The translations under genes and the position numbers were made by a program. The notes below the pieces were generated by a model that worked only from the letters and a program-made list of their open reading frames with translations, searched no databases and was not told the DNA's origin. A stretch of DNA of 64,000 nt, taken from contig CAZYBG010000004.1 of the NCBI GenBank assembly GCA_964645155.1, forward strand, positions 1-64,000. Reading direction: 5' to 3'. How positions within the stretch are numbered: the first letter of the stretch is position 1; every line of letters starts with the position of its first letter. Source of the stretch: CAZYBG01 sp964645155. GTDB taxonomy: Bacteria; Pseudomonadota; Alphaproteobacteria; Rhodobacterales; Rhodobacteraceae. Shown here piece by piece: positions 36,149 to 45,403 of the stretch.

Positions 36149-36946
36149 ATGTCGATGATGCAGAGATTGCGAGCGATCCGGGCACGCATGGCGTCGCAGC
36201 CGGGTGGCACGGAAAACCTCGGGGCCCGTCCGGAGGTGCCGGCAGCCGTCGTGGCGCGTCCCGACGCGCTGCGCCCGTCCGCCGAGGCGCTGCCGCCGCG
36301 CGGCCAGGGCGCGGGCTCGGCCCGGTCGACCGTGAACATGTGGAACATGCTCACCGAGGACGACATGGACCTGCCGCCGCCGCTGGTGCCGCCATCGGCA
36401 CGGCAGCCGGAGGCCGTCATGCCCGCCCCCGCCCCAGCCGCCCCGCAGCAGGCAGCCGTGCCGCCGGAAGCCGACAGCGCCGGCCCGCACGACCGCCGGT
36501 CGGGCCGGGTCAAGACACGCCTTCTCAGCGCGACACCGGGCGCCGGAAGCTCGCTCAGCGCGCTGTCGCGCGCCCCGCGCTTCTCGGTCGGTTTTGTCGT
36601 CGTGGTCGCCGGCCCGGGGCGCGGCAACGCGATCCCGCTTGCCGCCGGCGTGTCGCAGATCGGCCGCGGCGAAAGCCAGCAGGTGCGCCTGAACTTCGGC
36701 GACGACGCGATCTCGAACGAGAACCACGCCGCCCTCGCCTACGACGAGGAACAGGCGGCATTCTTCGTCGGGCCGGGAAGCAGCCCCAACCCGATCATCT
36801 TGAACGGCCGGCGGCTCTTGGGTACGCAGCCCATCTCGCATGGCGACGAGATCGCCCTCGGCGAGACCACCCTGCGCCTGGTCGCGACCTGCGGCCGGGG
36901 TTTCTCGTGGGGCGAGACGGTGGAACATGCAGGCACGATACAATAA
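36149..36946 (+). CDS. FHA-domain protein with disordered N-terminus
   Basis: The 265-residue protein has a long, Pro/Ala-rich and probably disordered N-terminal half with several Ser/Thr (for example RSTVNMWNMLTEDD, residues about 55-70), and a C-terminal FHA domain (about 155-255): IGRGESQQ, ISNENHAALAY and NPIILNGRRL carry the Arg, Ser/Asn-His and Asn positions that read phosphothreonine. The TxxDD-like stretch could be a phosphosite for the kinase encoded 7 bases upstream. The PP2C gene follows after 8 bases. FHA proteins with this partner set act as adaptors in threonine-phosphorylation pathways. Confidence 0.88.
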   Translation: MSMMQRLRAIRARMASQPGGTENLGARPEVPAAVVARPDALRPSAEALPPRGQGAGSARSTVNMWNMLTEDDMDLPPPLVPPSARQPEAVMPAPAPAAPQQAAVPPEADSAGPHDRRSGRVKTRLLSATPGAGSSLSALSRAPRFSVGFVVVVAGPGRGNAIPLAAGVSQIGRGESQQVRLNFGDDAISNENHAALAYDEEQAAFFVGPGSSPNPIILNGRRLLGTQPISHGDEIALGETTLRLVATCGRGFSWGETVEHAGTIQ

Positions 36947-36954
36947 GAAACGAC

Positions 36955-37722
36955 ATGACCTATGACGTTGCCACGGCCATCGGCAGAGGCCAGCGGGAAT
37001 ACCAGGAAGACGCGATCGCGGTCGATTTCAGCATCGGCTCGGCGTTCGGCTTCGCTGTGCTGTCCGACGGCATGGGCGGCCATGCCGCCGGCGACGTCGC
37101 AAGCAAGATCGTCGTCACCGAGGTTTTCAGCGAACTGAAACTGCAGTCCGGCGACCCCGAGACGCTGGAGCGCGAGGTGGGCGACGTGCTGCGCAGTGTC
37201 GCGCATGGCGCCAATGCCTGCATCGAGGCGCATGTCGAGCAGGAGCCCGATACCCGGGGCATGGGCGCCACGCTGGTGACCTGCCTTCTGTTCGAGGAGC
37301 GTCTCTACTGGCTCTCGATCGGCGATTCACCCCTGTTTCTCTACCGCGACGGCGCGGTCCGGCAATTGAACGAGGATCACTCGCTCGCACCGCAGATCGA
37401 CCTCATGGTGCGGACCGGCCAGCTCGACGAGGAAGCCGCCCGCACCCACCCCGACCGCAACTCGCTGACATCCGTCGTCATGGGCCGCCGCATCCCGCTG
37501 ATCGACTGCCGGGAAGAGGCCTTCGCCCTGACCGCCGAGGACGTCGTCATCCTCGCGAGCGACGGGCTTCAGTTCCTGTCCGACGAGCAGATCGCCGAGG
37601 TTCTGGCCGGCGCCAAGGACAAGGGCAGCGCCGCGATCGCCGAGGCGCTTCTGCTGGCGGTGAGCGACTTGGGCTCGCCCGATCAGGACAACGTGTCGCT
37701 GGCGGTCATCCGGCTCAGATAA
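36955..37722 (+). CDS. PP2C-family Ser/Thr phosphatase
   Basis: The 255-residue cytosolic phosphatase has the PP2C metal motifs: RGQREYQEDAIAV (first Asp), DGMGGHAAGDVAS (metal-binding Asp and Gly), IGDSPLFLYR, and the closing DNVSLAVIRL. It is a minimal catalytic domain as in PppA/Stp, expected to reverse the phosphorylation by the kinase two genes upstream. It begins 8 bases after the FHA gene and is followed by the GTPase gene after about 110 bases. Length and metal ligands are standard, so activity is likely. Confidence 0.93.
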   Translation: MTYDVATAIGRGQREYQEDAIAVDFSIGSAFGFAVLSDGMGGHAAGDVASKIVVTEVFSELKLQSGDPETLEREVGDVLRSVAHGANACIEAHVEQEPDTRGMGATLVTCLLFEERLYWLSIGDSPLFLYRDGAVRQLNEDHSLAPQIDLMVRTGQLDEEAARTHPDRNSLTSVVMGRRIPLIDCREEAFALTAEDVVILASDGLQFLSDEQIAEVLAGAKDKGSAAIAEALLLAVSDLGSPDQDNVSLAVIRLR

Positions 37723-37834
37723 TACGCGGAAACATTGCGGCGCGGCGGCGGGCAGGCTAGTGCTAGGGCCCGCACCGCCCGGCGCCGCATTCGCGCCGTC
37801 ATGCGGTCTGCCGAAGGAGGGGCTGGCGCCGGCG

Positions 37835-39355
37835 ATGAGCCCGCTGCAGAGTGCCGAACGCGAACTTGCCGAGCTTGACGGCTTCCTCAGCGTCGAGCTG
37901 CCGGCGGGCGCCGCGGACGACCCCGAGCTGCGCGAGCTCCGGGCGCGCGCGGAGCGTCTGGCCATCCGCCTCTCGAACCCGATCCGGGTGGCGCTGGTCG
38001 GCCTTCCGGGGCGCGGCAAGTCGACCCTCGGGCGCTTCTTGTCCGGGCATGGCCTGCCGGCCGCATCGCCGCGCGAGCGGCGCTATCCGCTGATCCTGCG
38101 CTACGGCACGCGGGCCGAAAGCCTTGCCGGCTGGTGGAGCGGGATCGAGATCCCGCAGGACGGCGTCGACATGGCCGGCGCCGCCGAACACAACCCGGAC
38201 TACATCGAGATCCGGCTGCCCAACCCCGTCCTGCAGGTCCTGAGCTTCCTCGACCTGCCGGGCGCCCCCGACTGGAACGCGCAGAAGGAACAGATGCGCT
38301 GGGTATCGGGCCGGGCGGACACGATCCTGTGGTGCACCAACGCCGTGGACCCCTGGGGCGAAGACGAATGGCAGCTGTGGTCGCTGGTTCCGCGGCGGCT
38401 CCAGCAGCAGAGCGTGCTGGTCGCGACGCATTACGACCTGCGCCGCGGCGCGGGTGGCACTTCGCCGGTCTCCGAGCGGCTGTCGCAGCTGACCAAGGGG
38501 CAGTTTCGCGAGGTCGTCGCGGTCGCCACCCTCGAGGCGCTGGCGGCGGCGCCTGCAGGCCAGGTCCTCGACGCCGCTAGCTGGGACCTGAGCGGTGGCA
38601 AGGCGCTGGTCGGTGCCCTGCTGTCCGCCGCGCGGGCGGTCAGGAGCACCGATCTGGTGACCGCCCGCGAGCTCGCCGCCGCCGGCCATGCCGCGATCGA
38701 GGCGTGGACGGCGCGGTCCGCCACACGCTCGGCCGCCTTCTCGCTGCGGCGTCGGGCGGCACAGCATGCCGCCGATCCGCCCCCGCCCGCGACACCACCG
38801 CCCGCCCCGCCACCGGCACCGCCGGTGGCCAGTCCTCCCGAGCCCGCCGCGCCGGCAGACGGCCGGGGGCCCGGAGACGAGGCGCCGGCCCCGGCGGCGT
38901 CGCCCCTGCCGAAGCGCGTCGTCTCGCGAACGGCCGTGTTCCTGCGCGAGCTCGAACAGGCTGCGGCAAACCCGCAGCCCGAAGAGGTGACAGGGAACGA
39001 CGTTGCGCCCGACGACGCCGCGGCGGACGCCCCCGCAGCGGTGCCCCTCGTCCTGCGCACTCTCGGCGAGCGGATCGACGATCTCATCGCCTATGCCGCC
39101 GATCCGGCGAACTTCAGGGACTGGGAGTTCATGACCAAGGTCAGCGAGATCGGCGACGAGCTTTCGGTTCTGACCGCGCGCCCCGGCGATCTGTCGGAGG
39201 ACGGGCGCTGGGTCAGGCGCGAGGTCGAGGAGGCCTACGTCACGCTCTCGCTGCTGCAGATGGAGCATGGCGAGAAGCCTGCGCAGGACGCAGTGATCGT
39301 CCTTCTGCAACTGGCGCGCGACCTGTCCTGGGCGGCGACGGCGCGGGTTGCCTGA
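37835..39355 (+). CDS. P-loop GTPase with long disordered linker
   Basis: The 506-residue protein has a TRAFAC-type GTPase domain (residues about 48-240): G1 GLPGRGKST at 56-64, G3 DLPG at 140-143, and VATHYD at 196-201 where NKxD is expected, so base recognition is atypical. A Pro/Ala-rich linker (about 310-370) joins a helical C-terminal domain (RTLGERIDDLIAYA and VEEAYVTLSLLQME). I do not recognise a named family; dynamin- or Era-like is the closest. AAGGAGGGG precedes the ATG by 14 bases. The roadblock-like gene starts 1 base after its stop, so the two products are probably partners. Confidence 0.8.
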   Translation: MSPLQSAERELAELDGFLSVELPAGAADDPELRELRARAERLAIRLSNPIRVALVGLPGRGKSTLGRFLSGHGLPAASPRERRYPLILRYGTRAESLAGWWSGIEIPQDGVDMAGAAEHNPDYIEIRLPNPVLQVLSFLDLPGAPDWNAQKEQMRWVSGRADTILWCTNAVDPWGEDEWQLWSLVPRRLQQQSVLVATHYDLRRGAGGTSPVSERLSQLTKGQFREVVAVATLEALAAAPAGQVLDAASWDLSGGKALVGALLSAARAVRSTDLVTARELAAAGHAAIEAWTARSATRSAAFSLRRRAAQHAADPPPPATPPPAPPPAPPVASPPEPAAPADGRGPGDEAPAPAASPLPKRVVSRTAVFLRELEQAAANPQPEEVTGNDVAPDDAAADAPAAVPLVLRTLGERIDDLIAYAADPANFRDWEFMTKVSEIGDELSVLTARPGDLSEDGRWVRREVEEAYVTLSLLQMEHGEKPAQDAVIVLLQLARDLSWAATARVA

Positions 39356-39356
39356 G

Positions 39357-39767
39357 ATGGCGCTTCTCGACCTCCTCGGCAGCCTCGATGCCGCGCTCGA
39401 CCACGCGCGCCGTGACGTCGAGGGCTGCGGCTATGTCGCCTGCGTCGACCTCTCGTCCGGCCTCGTCGCAAGCGGGTCGGGCCACGATGCGCTGCCGGCG
39501 GGCGGTGCCGCCCGATTCGCGGCCGCGGCGGCAGCGGCGCTTGCAGGGGATGCCGCGGGCCGGCTTGCCGCCGCGCTCGGCGCCGAGGGCGACCATCCCC
39601 GCGAACTGGTGGTGATCGGGCCGAACGAAACCCATGTCGTCATCCGGGTTCCGGATGCCGACGGCATCGGGCTCTGGTTCACCATGCCGGCCGACCGGGC
39701 GCCCGAGGCCGCGCTCGCCGTGGCGCGTGCGACCGCCGAACGTTTCGGCGCGGGGGCGACCGCTTGA
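39357..39767 (+). CDS. Small roadblock/LC7-like protein
   Basis: The 136-residue protein has the strand-helix pattern of roadblock/LC7 domains: helix SLDAALDHARRDV, strand GYVACVDLSSGLVAS, a helix of alanines, strand ELVVIGPNETHVVIRVP and strand GLWFTMPA, then a long C-terminal helix. In bacteria such proteins (MglB type) regulate small GTPases, and here the gene directly follows a GTPase gene (one base between stop and start). The family call rests on pattern only. The ATG at 39357 is preferred to the TTG at 39348. The stop overlaps the next start (TTGA). Confidence 0.6.
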   Translation: MALLDLLGSLDAALDHARRDVEGCGYVACVDLSSGLVASGSGHDALPAGGAARFAAAAAAALAGDAAGRLAAALGAEGDHPRELVVIGPNETHVVIRVPDADGIGLWFTMPADRAPEAALAVARATAERFGAGATA

Positions 39768-40723
39768 GCACGCAGGGCAGCAGGGGCGGATCGCCGCGCG
39801 AGCCTCGGCCGGAGATGCTGGTCGAACTGCTCCGCAAGGTCCGGCAGGCGACGGAGCCGAGCGGCGGGCCGGAGCGCCCGCTCGCGGCGCACGATCCGGC
39901 CGGGCGGATCGAGGCGATCCTCGCCGAGATCGACGAGACGGTGCTTCCCCGCGCCCTGATCTTCGAGGTCGCAGGGACGGGGCGCGTGGTGATCGAGTGC
40001 CGCGAGCGGCACGCCGTCCGGATCGCGGACTGCACCGTCCCGATCGAAGGCACGCTGTCGCTGCTGGCCACCATCGGCGCGACCGAAAGCCCGGCCGAGG
40101 CGCGGAGGGAAGCGCTGGCGACCCTGCTTGCCGGCCTATGCCGGCTTCCTGGGGCGCTCTCCGTGCAGTCGCGGCCGTCCGGCCTTTCGGCGAGCGTCGT
40201 CGACAAGGGGTTCGCGCCGACCGACATCAAGGAAACCGCGGCGGTCGGGGCCCTGTGGGCAGGAACGCCCGCGGCTGCCGAACCGGCGGGCAGGGCCGCC
40301 GTGGCGCCGCCGCCTCCGCGGAGCGAAGCTGTTGCGTTGCCCGACCGGCCGCGCCCCGCAGCGGCGCGGGCCGACGCCGCCGCGGGGGCGGCGGGGCGAT
40401 CCCTGGCCGAGATCGCGGCGGCCCTCGCCGTTCCGCATGCGGCCGGCAGGGCCGACGGCCGGCTGGTGACCGCCGAGACGGCGACCGGCACGCCGCTGCC
40501 CGCGCAGGACTTCGCCGCCTTTGCCGCACAGGCGGCCGAAACGGCGGCATTCTTCGAGCAGGCCGTCGGCGGCGCGGCGCTGATCTACGTCGCATCGGGG
40601 GCGGTCGATACGGCGGGCCTCTGCTTCGCGCTCGACGGCGAGCAGATTGCCGCCGTGGCCGTGACCGAGGGCGATCTGGCGGCGCTGGCGCAGGCGTGGC
40701 AGCCGGCAGGCGCAAGCCGCTGA
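39764..40723 (+). CDS. Last cassette protein, function unknown
   Basis: I do not recognise this 319-residue protein. It has an N-terminal alpha/beta part (residues about 45-150, with ALIFEVAGTGRVVIECRER), a Pro/Ala-rich middle (about 165-215), and a C-terminal part with helix FAAFAAQAAETAAFFEQA and strands AALIYVASGAVDTAGLCFAL and EQIAAVAVTEG, again suggestive of a roadblock-like fold. The start is TTG at 39764, overlapping the preceding stop by 4 bases; ATG 39815 is an alternative that would lose the coupling. As the distal gene it may be the output or a scaffold. Confidence 0.6.
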   Translation: MSTQGSRGGSPREPRPEMLVELLRKVRQATEPSGGPERPLAAHDPAGRIEAILAEIDETVLPRALIFEVAGTGRVVIECRERHAVRIADCTVPIEGTLSLLATIGATESPAEARREALATLLAGLCRLPGALSVQSRPSGLSASVVDKGFAPTDIKETAAVGALWAGTPAAAEPAGRAAVAPPPPRSEAVALPDRPRPAAARADAAAGAAGRSLAEIAAALAVPHAAGRADGRLVTAETATGTPLPAQDFAAFAAQAAETAAFFEQAVGGAALIYVASGAVDTAGLCFALDGEQIAAVAVTEGDLAALAQAWQPAGASR

Positions 40724-40747
40724 CCGTGCGACGAACTGGGGCGACAG

Positions 40748-41818
40748 ATGCATGACTTCCTGATCATCGGCGGCGGCATCGCCGGGGTGTCCGCCGCGGC
40801 ACGCCTGGCCGCGCTTGGTTCGGTCATGCTGCTCGAGGCGGAGGATCACCTCGCCTATCACGCGTCGGGGCGCTCGGCCGCCCTCTTCGAGGAAAGCTAC
40901 GGCAAACCGGCGACGGTGGCCCTGAACCGTGCGAGCCGGGCGCATCACCTCGCCGCCGGGGTCCTGTCGCCCCGCGGCATGATGGTCGTGGCCAAGGCAG
41001 CAGACCGCGCGGCGTTCGACACCGACCGGCTTGCCATGGGCCTGGCCGCGATCACCCCGGCCGAAGCGAGGGCAATGGTTCCCGCGCTCGACCCGACGGC
41101 GGTAGCCCTCGCCGCATGGTCCGACACCGCGCAGGACATCGACACCGACAAGCTGATCCAGGGTTTCGCGCGCGCGGCCCGCGACCGCGGCACGACGATC
41201 CGGACCGGCGCGCGGGTGACCGACATCACCCGCGAGAGGGGCGGGTGGCGGGTGGCAGCCGGGGGCGAGGCGTTCGAGGCAAGGCTCCTCGTCAACGCGG
41301 CAGGAGCCTGGGTGGACGAGGTCGCGCGCCTTGCCGGCGCCGGGCCGCTGGGCTTCACGCCGCTGCGCCGGTCGATGGCGCGGATTCCGGCCCCGGAGGG
41401 CATGGAGGTCGGCACCTGGCCGATGCTCTTCGGTCCCGGCGAAAGCTGGTATGCCAAGCCCGATGCCGGCGCGCTGATCGTCTCGCCGGGCGACGAGGAC
41501 CCTGCCGAACCCCATGACGCCTGGGCCGACGACATGGTGCTGGCCGAGGGCCTCGCCCGCTACGAGGAGATGGTGACGACCCCGGTCACCCGGCTTCTGG
41601 CATCGTGGGCGGGCTTGCGGACCTTCGCACCCGACCGGACGCTGGTGATCGGCTTTGCCCCCGACGATCCGGGTTTCTTCTGGCTTGCCGGGCAGGGCGG
41701 CTACGGCATGCAGAGCTCGCCTGCCGCAAGCCAGCTTGCCGCCGACCTGATCGGCGGACGGCCGTCGGATCTCGATGCCGCGACCGTCGCCGCCCTCTCA
41801 CCGGCGCGCTTTGGCTGA
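40748..41818 (+). CDS. FAD-dependent amino-acid/amine oxidoreductase (DAO family)
   Basis: The 356-residue protein is a DAO-family flavoenzyme: FAD-binding IIGGGIAGVSAAARLAALG at the N-terminus, the second site ARLLVNAAGAWVDEVARLAG, and the C-terminal FWLAGQGGYGMQSSPA. D-arginine dehydrogenase (DauA)-like enzymes are close in length and layout, so it probably oxidises a D-amino acid or secondary amine to the imine. It lies 25 bases after the signalling cassette on the same strand but has no functional link to it that I can see. Confidence 0.87.
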   Translation: MHDFLIIGGGIAGVSAAARLAALGSVMLLEAEDHLAYHASGRSAALFEESYGKPATVALNRASRAHHLAAGVLSPRGMMVVAKAADRAAFDTDRLAMGLAAITPAEARAMVPALDPTAVALAAWSDTAQDIDTDKLIQGFARAARDRGTTIRTGARVTDITRERGGWRVAAGGEAFEARLLVNAAGAWVDEVARLAGAGPLGFTPLRRSMARIPAPEGMEVGTWPMLFGPGESWYAKPDAGALIVSPGDEDPAEPHDAWADDMVLAEGLARYEEMVTTPVTRLLASWAGLRTFAPDRTLVIGFAPDDPGFFWLAGQGGYGMQSSPAASQLAADLIGGRPSDLDAATVAALSPARFG

Positions 41819-41895
41819 GCCGGGCGGATTTCACGGTGACAGCGGCGGGCCGGCGAGGCATGATTCCGGCAAAACACCCTCGGCAGGGGCAGTCC

Positions 41896-42708
41896 ATGAG
41901 ACATCTCAGCAGGCGCGCCGCGCTTTCGCTTCTCTCGGCCGGCGTCCTGGCGGCGTGCGGCGCGCGGCGCGACGAGCGGCTTTCCGAGGCGACCGGCCCG
42001 GCGCCGCTGCGGGTCTCGCCGCCGCGCTTCGGCGACGCGCGGCCCGTCGCCTGGCCCGGACGGGCGCCTGCGGCCTATCCGGTGCACGGCATCGACGTCG
42101 CCCGCTATCAGGGCACGATCGACTGGGAGGCGTCGCGCGACGCCGGCGTGAGCTTCGCGTTCCTCAAGGCGACCGAGGGCGGCGACCTCGTCGACCCGTT
42201 CTTCGAGACGAACTGGCGCGCGGCGCGGCGCGCCGGCGTGCCCGTCGGCGCCTACCACTTCTACTACCACTGCCGCGAGCCGGAGGAGCAGGCGCGCTGG
42301 TTCATCCGCAACGTGCCGCGGGCGCGCGGCGCCCTGCCGCCGGTGCTTGACATCGAGTGGACGCCGTTCTCGCCGACCTGCACGATCCGCCCGCCCGCCG
42401 CCGAGGTGCGCGAGAAGGCCACGCGCTTCCTGGAGGTGGTCGAGCGCCACTACGGGCGGCCGGCAATCATCTACTCGGCGCCCGACTTCTGGAACGACAA
42501 CGAGATGTGGCGGCTGCCGGGCGATCACGAATTCTGGCTGCGGTCGGTCACGCGGCACCCGTCCGACCGCTACGGCGGCCAGCGCTGGAGCTTCTGGCAG
42601 TACACCGGCTCGGGCATCGTGCCGGGCATCGCCACCGAGACCGACATCAACGTCTTTGCCGGCTCGGAGGCGGACTGGCGCGCCTGGCTCGCGCGGCGGG
42701 CGACCTAG
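41896..42708 (+). CDS. GH25 lysozyme lipoprotein
   Basis: The 270-residue protein is a glycoside hydrolase family 25 muramidase. It opens with a lipoprotein signal and lipobox (LLSAGVLAAC, Cys at about 21). The catalytic barrel shows HGIDVARYQGTIDW, FAFLKATEGGD, VGAYHFYYHC, PPVLDIEW (catalytic Asp and Glu) and WSFWQYTGSG. It would cut peptidoglycan from the periplasmic side of the outer membrane, in remodelling or lysis. No phage genes are around, so it is a chromosomal housekeeping type. Its stop overlaps the convergent oxidoreductase stop by 4 bases. Confidence 0.92.
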   Translation: MRHLSRRAALSLLSAGVLAACGARRDERLSEATGPAPLRVSPPRFGDARPVAWPGRAPAAYPVHGIDVARYQGTIDWEASRDAGVSFAFLKATEGGDLVDPFFETNWRAARRAGVPVGAYHFYYHCREPEEQARWFIRNVPRARGALPPVLDIEWTPFSPTCTIRPPAAEVREKATRFLEVVERHYGRPAIIYSAPDFWNDNEMWRLPGDHEFWLRSVTRHPSDRYGGQRWSFWQYTGSGIVPGIATETDINVFAGSEADWRAWLARRAT

Positions 42709-45203
42709 CCGTCCACCCTGATGCGCGCGTTCGTCGGGTCGTAGGGGCTGTCCTCGGTCACGACCGCGTGGAACAGCTGCCGCAGCATCCGGACCTGCAG
42801 CTTCGTGCCGGGTTCGGCGAGGTCGGGGCGGACATAGCCCATGCCGATCTGCTTGCCGAACGCCACCGAATAGCCGCCCGAGGTCAGCCGGCCGACCTTC
42901 TGCCCGCCCGACACCAGCGCCTCCTTGCCCCAGGGGTCGGCATCCGGCGGGCCGTCGATCAGCAGCGTCACGCATTTCGACCGGATGCCGGTCGCTTCCA
43001 TCGCCGCCTTGCCGAGGAAGTCCTTCCCGGGGTCGACAAACCGGTCGAGCCCAGCCTCGAGCGGCGTCGCGTCGCGCCCCAGTTCGCTGCCGAACGCCCG
43101 GTAGCTCTTCTCCTGCCGCAGCCAGTTCTGCGCCCGCGCGCCGACAAGGCGCAGCCCCAGTGCCTCGCCCGCCGCCATCAGCCGGTCGAACAGGTGGTTC
43201 TGCATCTCGATCGGGTGGTGCAGTTCCCATCCCAGTTCGCCGGTATAGGCGACGCGGACCGCGCGGACGGGGCACATGCCGAGCTCGATCTCGCGCATGG
43301 AAAGCCACGGAAACCGCCTGTTGCCCAGCACCGTGGCCGGATCGGCGTCCCGCACGATCCCGTTCAGGATCGCGCGGGCGTTCGGCCCGGCCAGGGCGAA
43401 CACGCCCCACTGCGTCGTGACATCGCGGATGTCGACCCGGCCGCCGCCCCGCGCCTCGAAGTCTTCGGCCTGCTTGCCGAGGTAGTCGGCGTCATAGGCG
43501 GTCCAAGCGCCGGCCGAGACGAGATAGTAGTCCGCCTCGGCAAGCCGCACGATCGTGTATTCGGTCCGCGTGGTGCCGGCCTCGGTCAGCGCATAGGTCA
43601 GGTTGATCCGGCCGACATTCGGCAGCTTGTTGGTCGTGAACCAGTCGAGGAATGCCGTCGCGCCCGGCCCCCGCACCAGGTGCTTGGCAAAGGCGGTCGC
43701 GTCGATCAGCCCGGCGGTCTCGCGGATCGCCTTGGCCTCCTCGACCGCGTAGGGCCACCAGGCGCCGCGGCGGAAGCTGCGGCTGTCGTGGTCGAAGCTC
43801 TCGGGCGCGTCCAGCGGCCCGTAGTAGTTCGGCCGGTCCCATCCGTTCACCTGGCCGAACTGGGCGCCGCGCGCCTTCTGCCGGTCGTAGGCCGGCGAGG
43901 TGCGCAACGGGCGGCACGCCTCGCGCTCCTCGTCGGGGTGGTGGAGGATGAAGACGTGGGCGTAGCACTCCTCGTTCTTCCGCGCCGCGTACTCGGTGGT
44001 CATCCAGCCGCCGTAGCGCTTGGGGTCGAGGCTCGCCATGTCGATCTCGGCCTCGCCTTCGGTCATCATCTGGGCGAGGTAATGGCCGGTGCCGCCCGCC
44101 GCGGTGATGCCGAAGGAAAAGCCCTCGGCGAGCCACATGTTGCGCAGGCCCGGCGCCGGGCCGACCAGCGGGTTGCCGTCGGGCGTGTAGCAGATCGGGC
44201 CGTTGAAGTCGTCCTTCAGGCCCACCGTCTCCGATGTCGGGATGCGGTGGATGAACGACAGGTACTCCTCCTCGATCCGCTCGAGATCGAGCGGGAAGAG
44301 GTCGGCGCGGAAGCTCTCCGGCACGTCGTGGAGGAACCGCGCCGGGGCGCCTTGCTCATAGGGGCCGAGGATCCAGCCGCCGCGCTCCTCGCGGACGTAC
44401 CACTTGGCATCGGCGTCACGCAGCACCGGGTGCTGGGGATTGGTCTTGCGCCAGTCGACCAGCGCCGGGTCGGGCTCGGTCACCACATACTGGTGCTCGA
44501 CCGGGATCGCGGGGATCGTGATGCCGAGCAGCCGCGCCGTCCGCTGGGCGTGGTTTCCGGTGGCGGTGACGACATGTTCGGCGGTGATCTCGGCCCGCTC
44601 CTCCGAGGGCACGAGGTTGCCGCCTCTCTCGACCATCCTCGTCAGGCTGACGACCCATTCCGACCCGGTCCAGCGATAGGCGTCGGCCTGCCACCTGCGC
44701 TCGAAGGTGCAGCCGAACTGGCGCGCGCCCTTCGCCATCGCCTGGGTCACGTCGGCGGGGTTGATGTAGCCGTCCTGCGGGTGGAACAGCGCGCCCTTCA
44801 GGTCGTCGGTGCGGACCAGCGGCCAGCGGTCTCGGATCTCCTGCGGGGTCAGGAACTCGTGGTGGACGCCGGCCGTCTCGGCGACCGACGAATAGAGCAT
44901 GTACTCGTCCATCCGGGCGTCGGTCTGCGCCATGCGCAGGTTGCCCACCACGTAGAAGCCGGGGTCGAGGCCGGTCTCGGCCTCGAGCCCCTTGTAGAAA
45001 TCGACCGAGTACTTGTGGATGTGGGTCGTGGCGTAGCTCATGTTGAAGAGCGGCAGGAGGCCGGCGGCGTGCCAGGTCGAGCCGCTGGTCAGCTCGTCGC
45101 GCTCGATCAGCATCGTGTCCCAGCCGGCCTTGGCGAGGTGGTAGGCGATCCCGGTTCCGACCGCACCGCCGCCCACAACAAGCGCCCTGACATGGCTCTT
45201 CAT
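42705..45203 (-). CDS. Dimethylglycine/sarcosine dehydrogenase-like FAD and GcvT protein
   Basis: The 832-residue protein has an N-terminal DAO-type FAD domain (VVGGGAVGTGIAYHLAKAG, and GSTWHAAGLL with the His that carries FAD covalently in relatives) and a C-terminal GcvT-like aminomethyl/folate domain (from about residue 440; RVAYTGELGWELHHP and the GcvT C-terminal barrel). Such enzymes demethylate dimethylglycine or sarcosine and pass the one-carbon unit to tetrahydrofolate, part of betaine breakdown common in Rhodobacterales. Several paralogues with unknown substrates exist, so the exact substrate is open. It stands alone and is divergent from tRNA-Gly. Confidence 0.9.
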   Translation of the reverse strand: MKSHVRALVVGGGAVGTGIAYHLAKAGWDTMLIERDELTSGSTWHAAGLLPLFNMSYATTHIHKYSVDFYKGLEAETGLDPGFYVVGNLRMAQTDARMDEYMLYSSVAETAGVHHEFLTPQEIRDRWPLVRTDDLKGALFHPQDGYINPADVTQAMAKGARQFGCTFERRWQADAYRWTGSEWVVSLTRMVERGGNLVPSEERAEITAEHVVTATGNHAQRTARLLGITIPAIPVEHQYVVTEPDPALVDWRKTNPQHPVLRDADAKWYVREERGGWILGPYEQGAPARFLHDVPESFRADLFPLDLERIEEEYLSFIHRIPTSETVGLKDDFNGPICYTPDGNPLVGPAPGLRNMWLAEGFSFGITAAGGTGHYLAQMMTEGEAEIDMASLDPKRYGGWMTTEYAARKNEECYAHVFILHHPDEEREACRPLRTSPAYDRQKARGAQFGQVNGWDRPNYYGPLDAPESFDHDSRSFRRGAWWPYAVEEAKAIRETAGLIDATAFAKHLVRGPGATAFLDWFTTNKLPNVGRINLTYALTEAGTTRTEYTIVRLAEADYYLVSAGAWTAYDADYLGKQAEDFEARGGGRVDIRDVTTQWGVFALAGPNARAILNGIVRDADPATVLGNRRFPWLSMREIELGMCPVRAVRVAYTGELGWELHHPIEMQNHLFDRLMAAGEALGLRLVGARAQNWLRQEKSYRAFGSELGRDATPLEAGLDRFVDPGKDFLGKAAMEATGIRSKCVTLLIDGPPDADPWGKEALVSGGQKVGRLTSGGYSVAFGKQIGMGYVRPDLAEPGTKLQVRMLRQLFHAVVTEDSPYDPTNARIRVDG

Positions 45204-45403
45204 CGCCCGCTCTCCCCCCTTGCCGACTGTCGGCGACCATCAATGCCCGAAGCCGGTTGGGCGGGAAAGGCCGGCCCGACGCTTGGCGCGGCGAAAGCGA
45301 CATCGGGCCGCGGCAGCACGTCCCGGCCGGCGGGCCCGCATCGGCCGGAAGGGGCCCTGCACCCTTGCCATCTCCCTCGCCGTCGCCTTATACGCGGACC
45401 GGC

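Noticed and set aside
34897..37722. Kinase, FHA and PP2C as part of a type VI secretion cluster
   Set aside because: No Tss gene occurs in the window; the downstream genes are a GTPase and roadblock-like proteins.
41896..42708. GH25 lysozyme as a sign of a prophage
   Set aside because: It has a lipoprotein signal and no holin, capsid or other phage gene is near.
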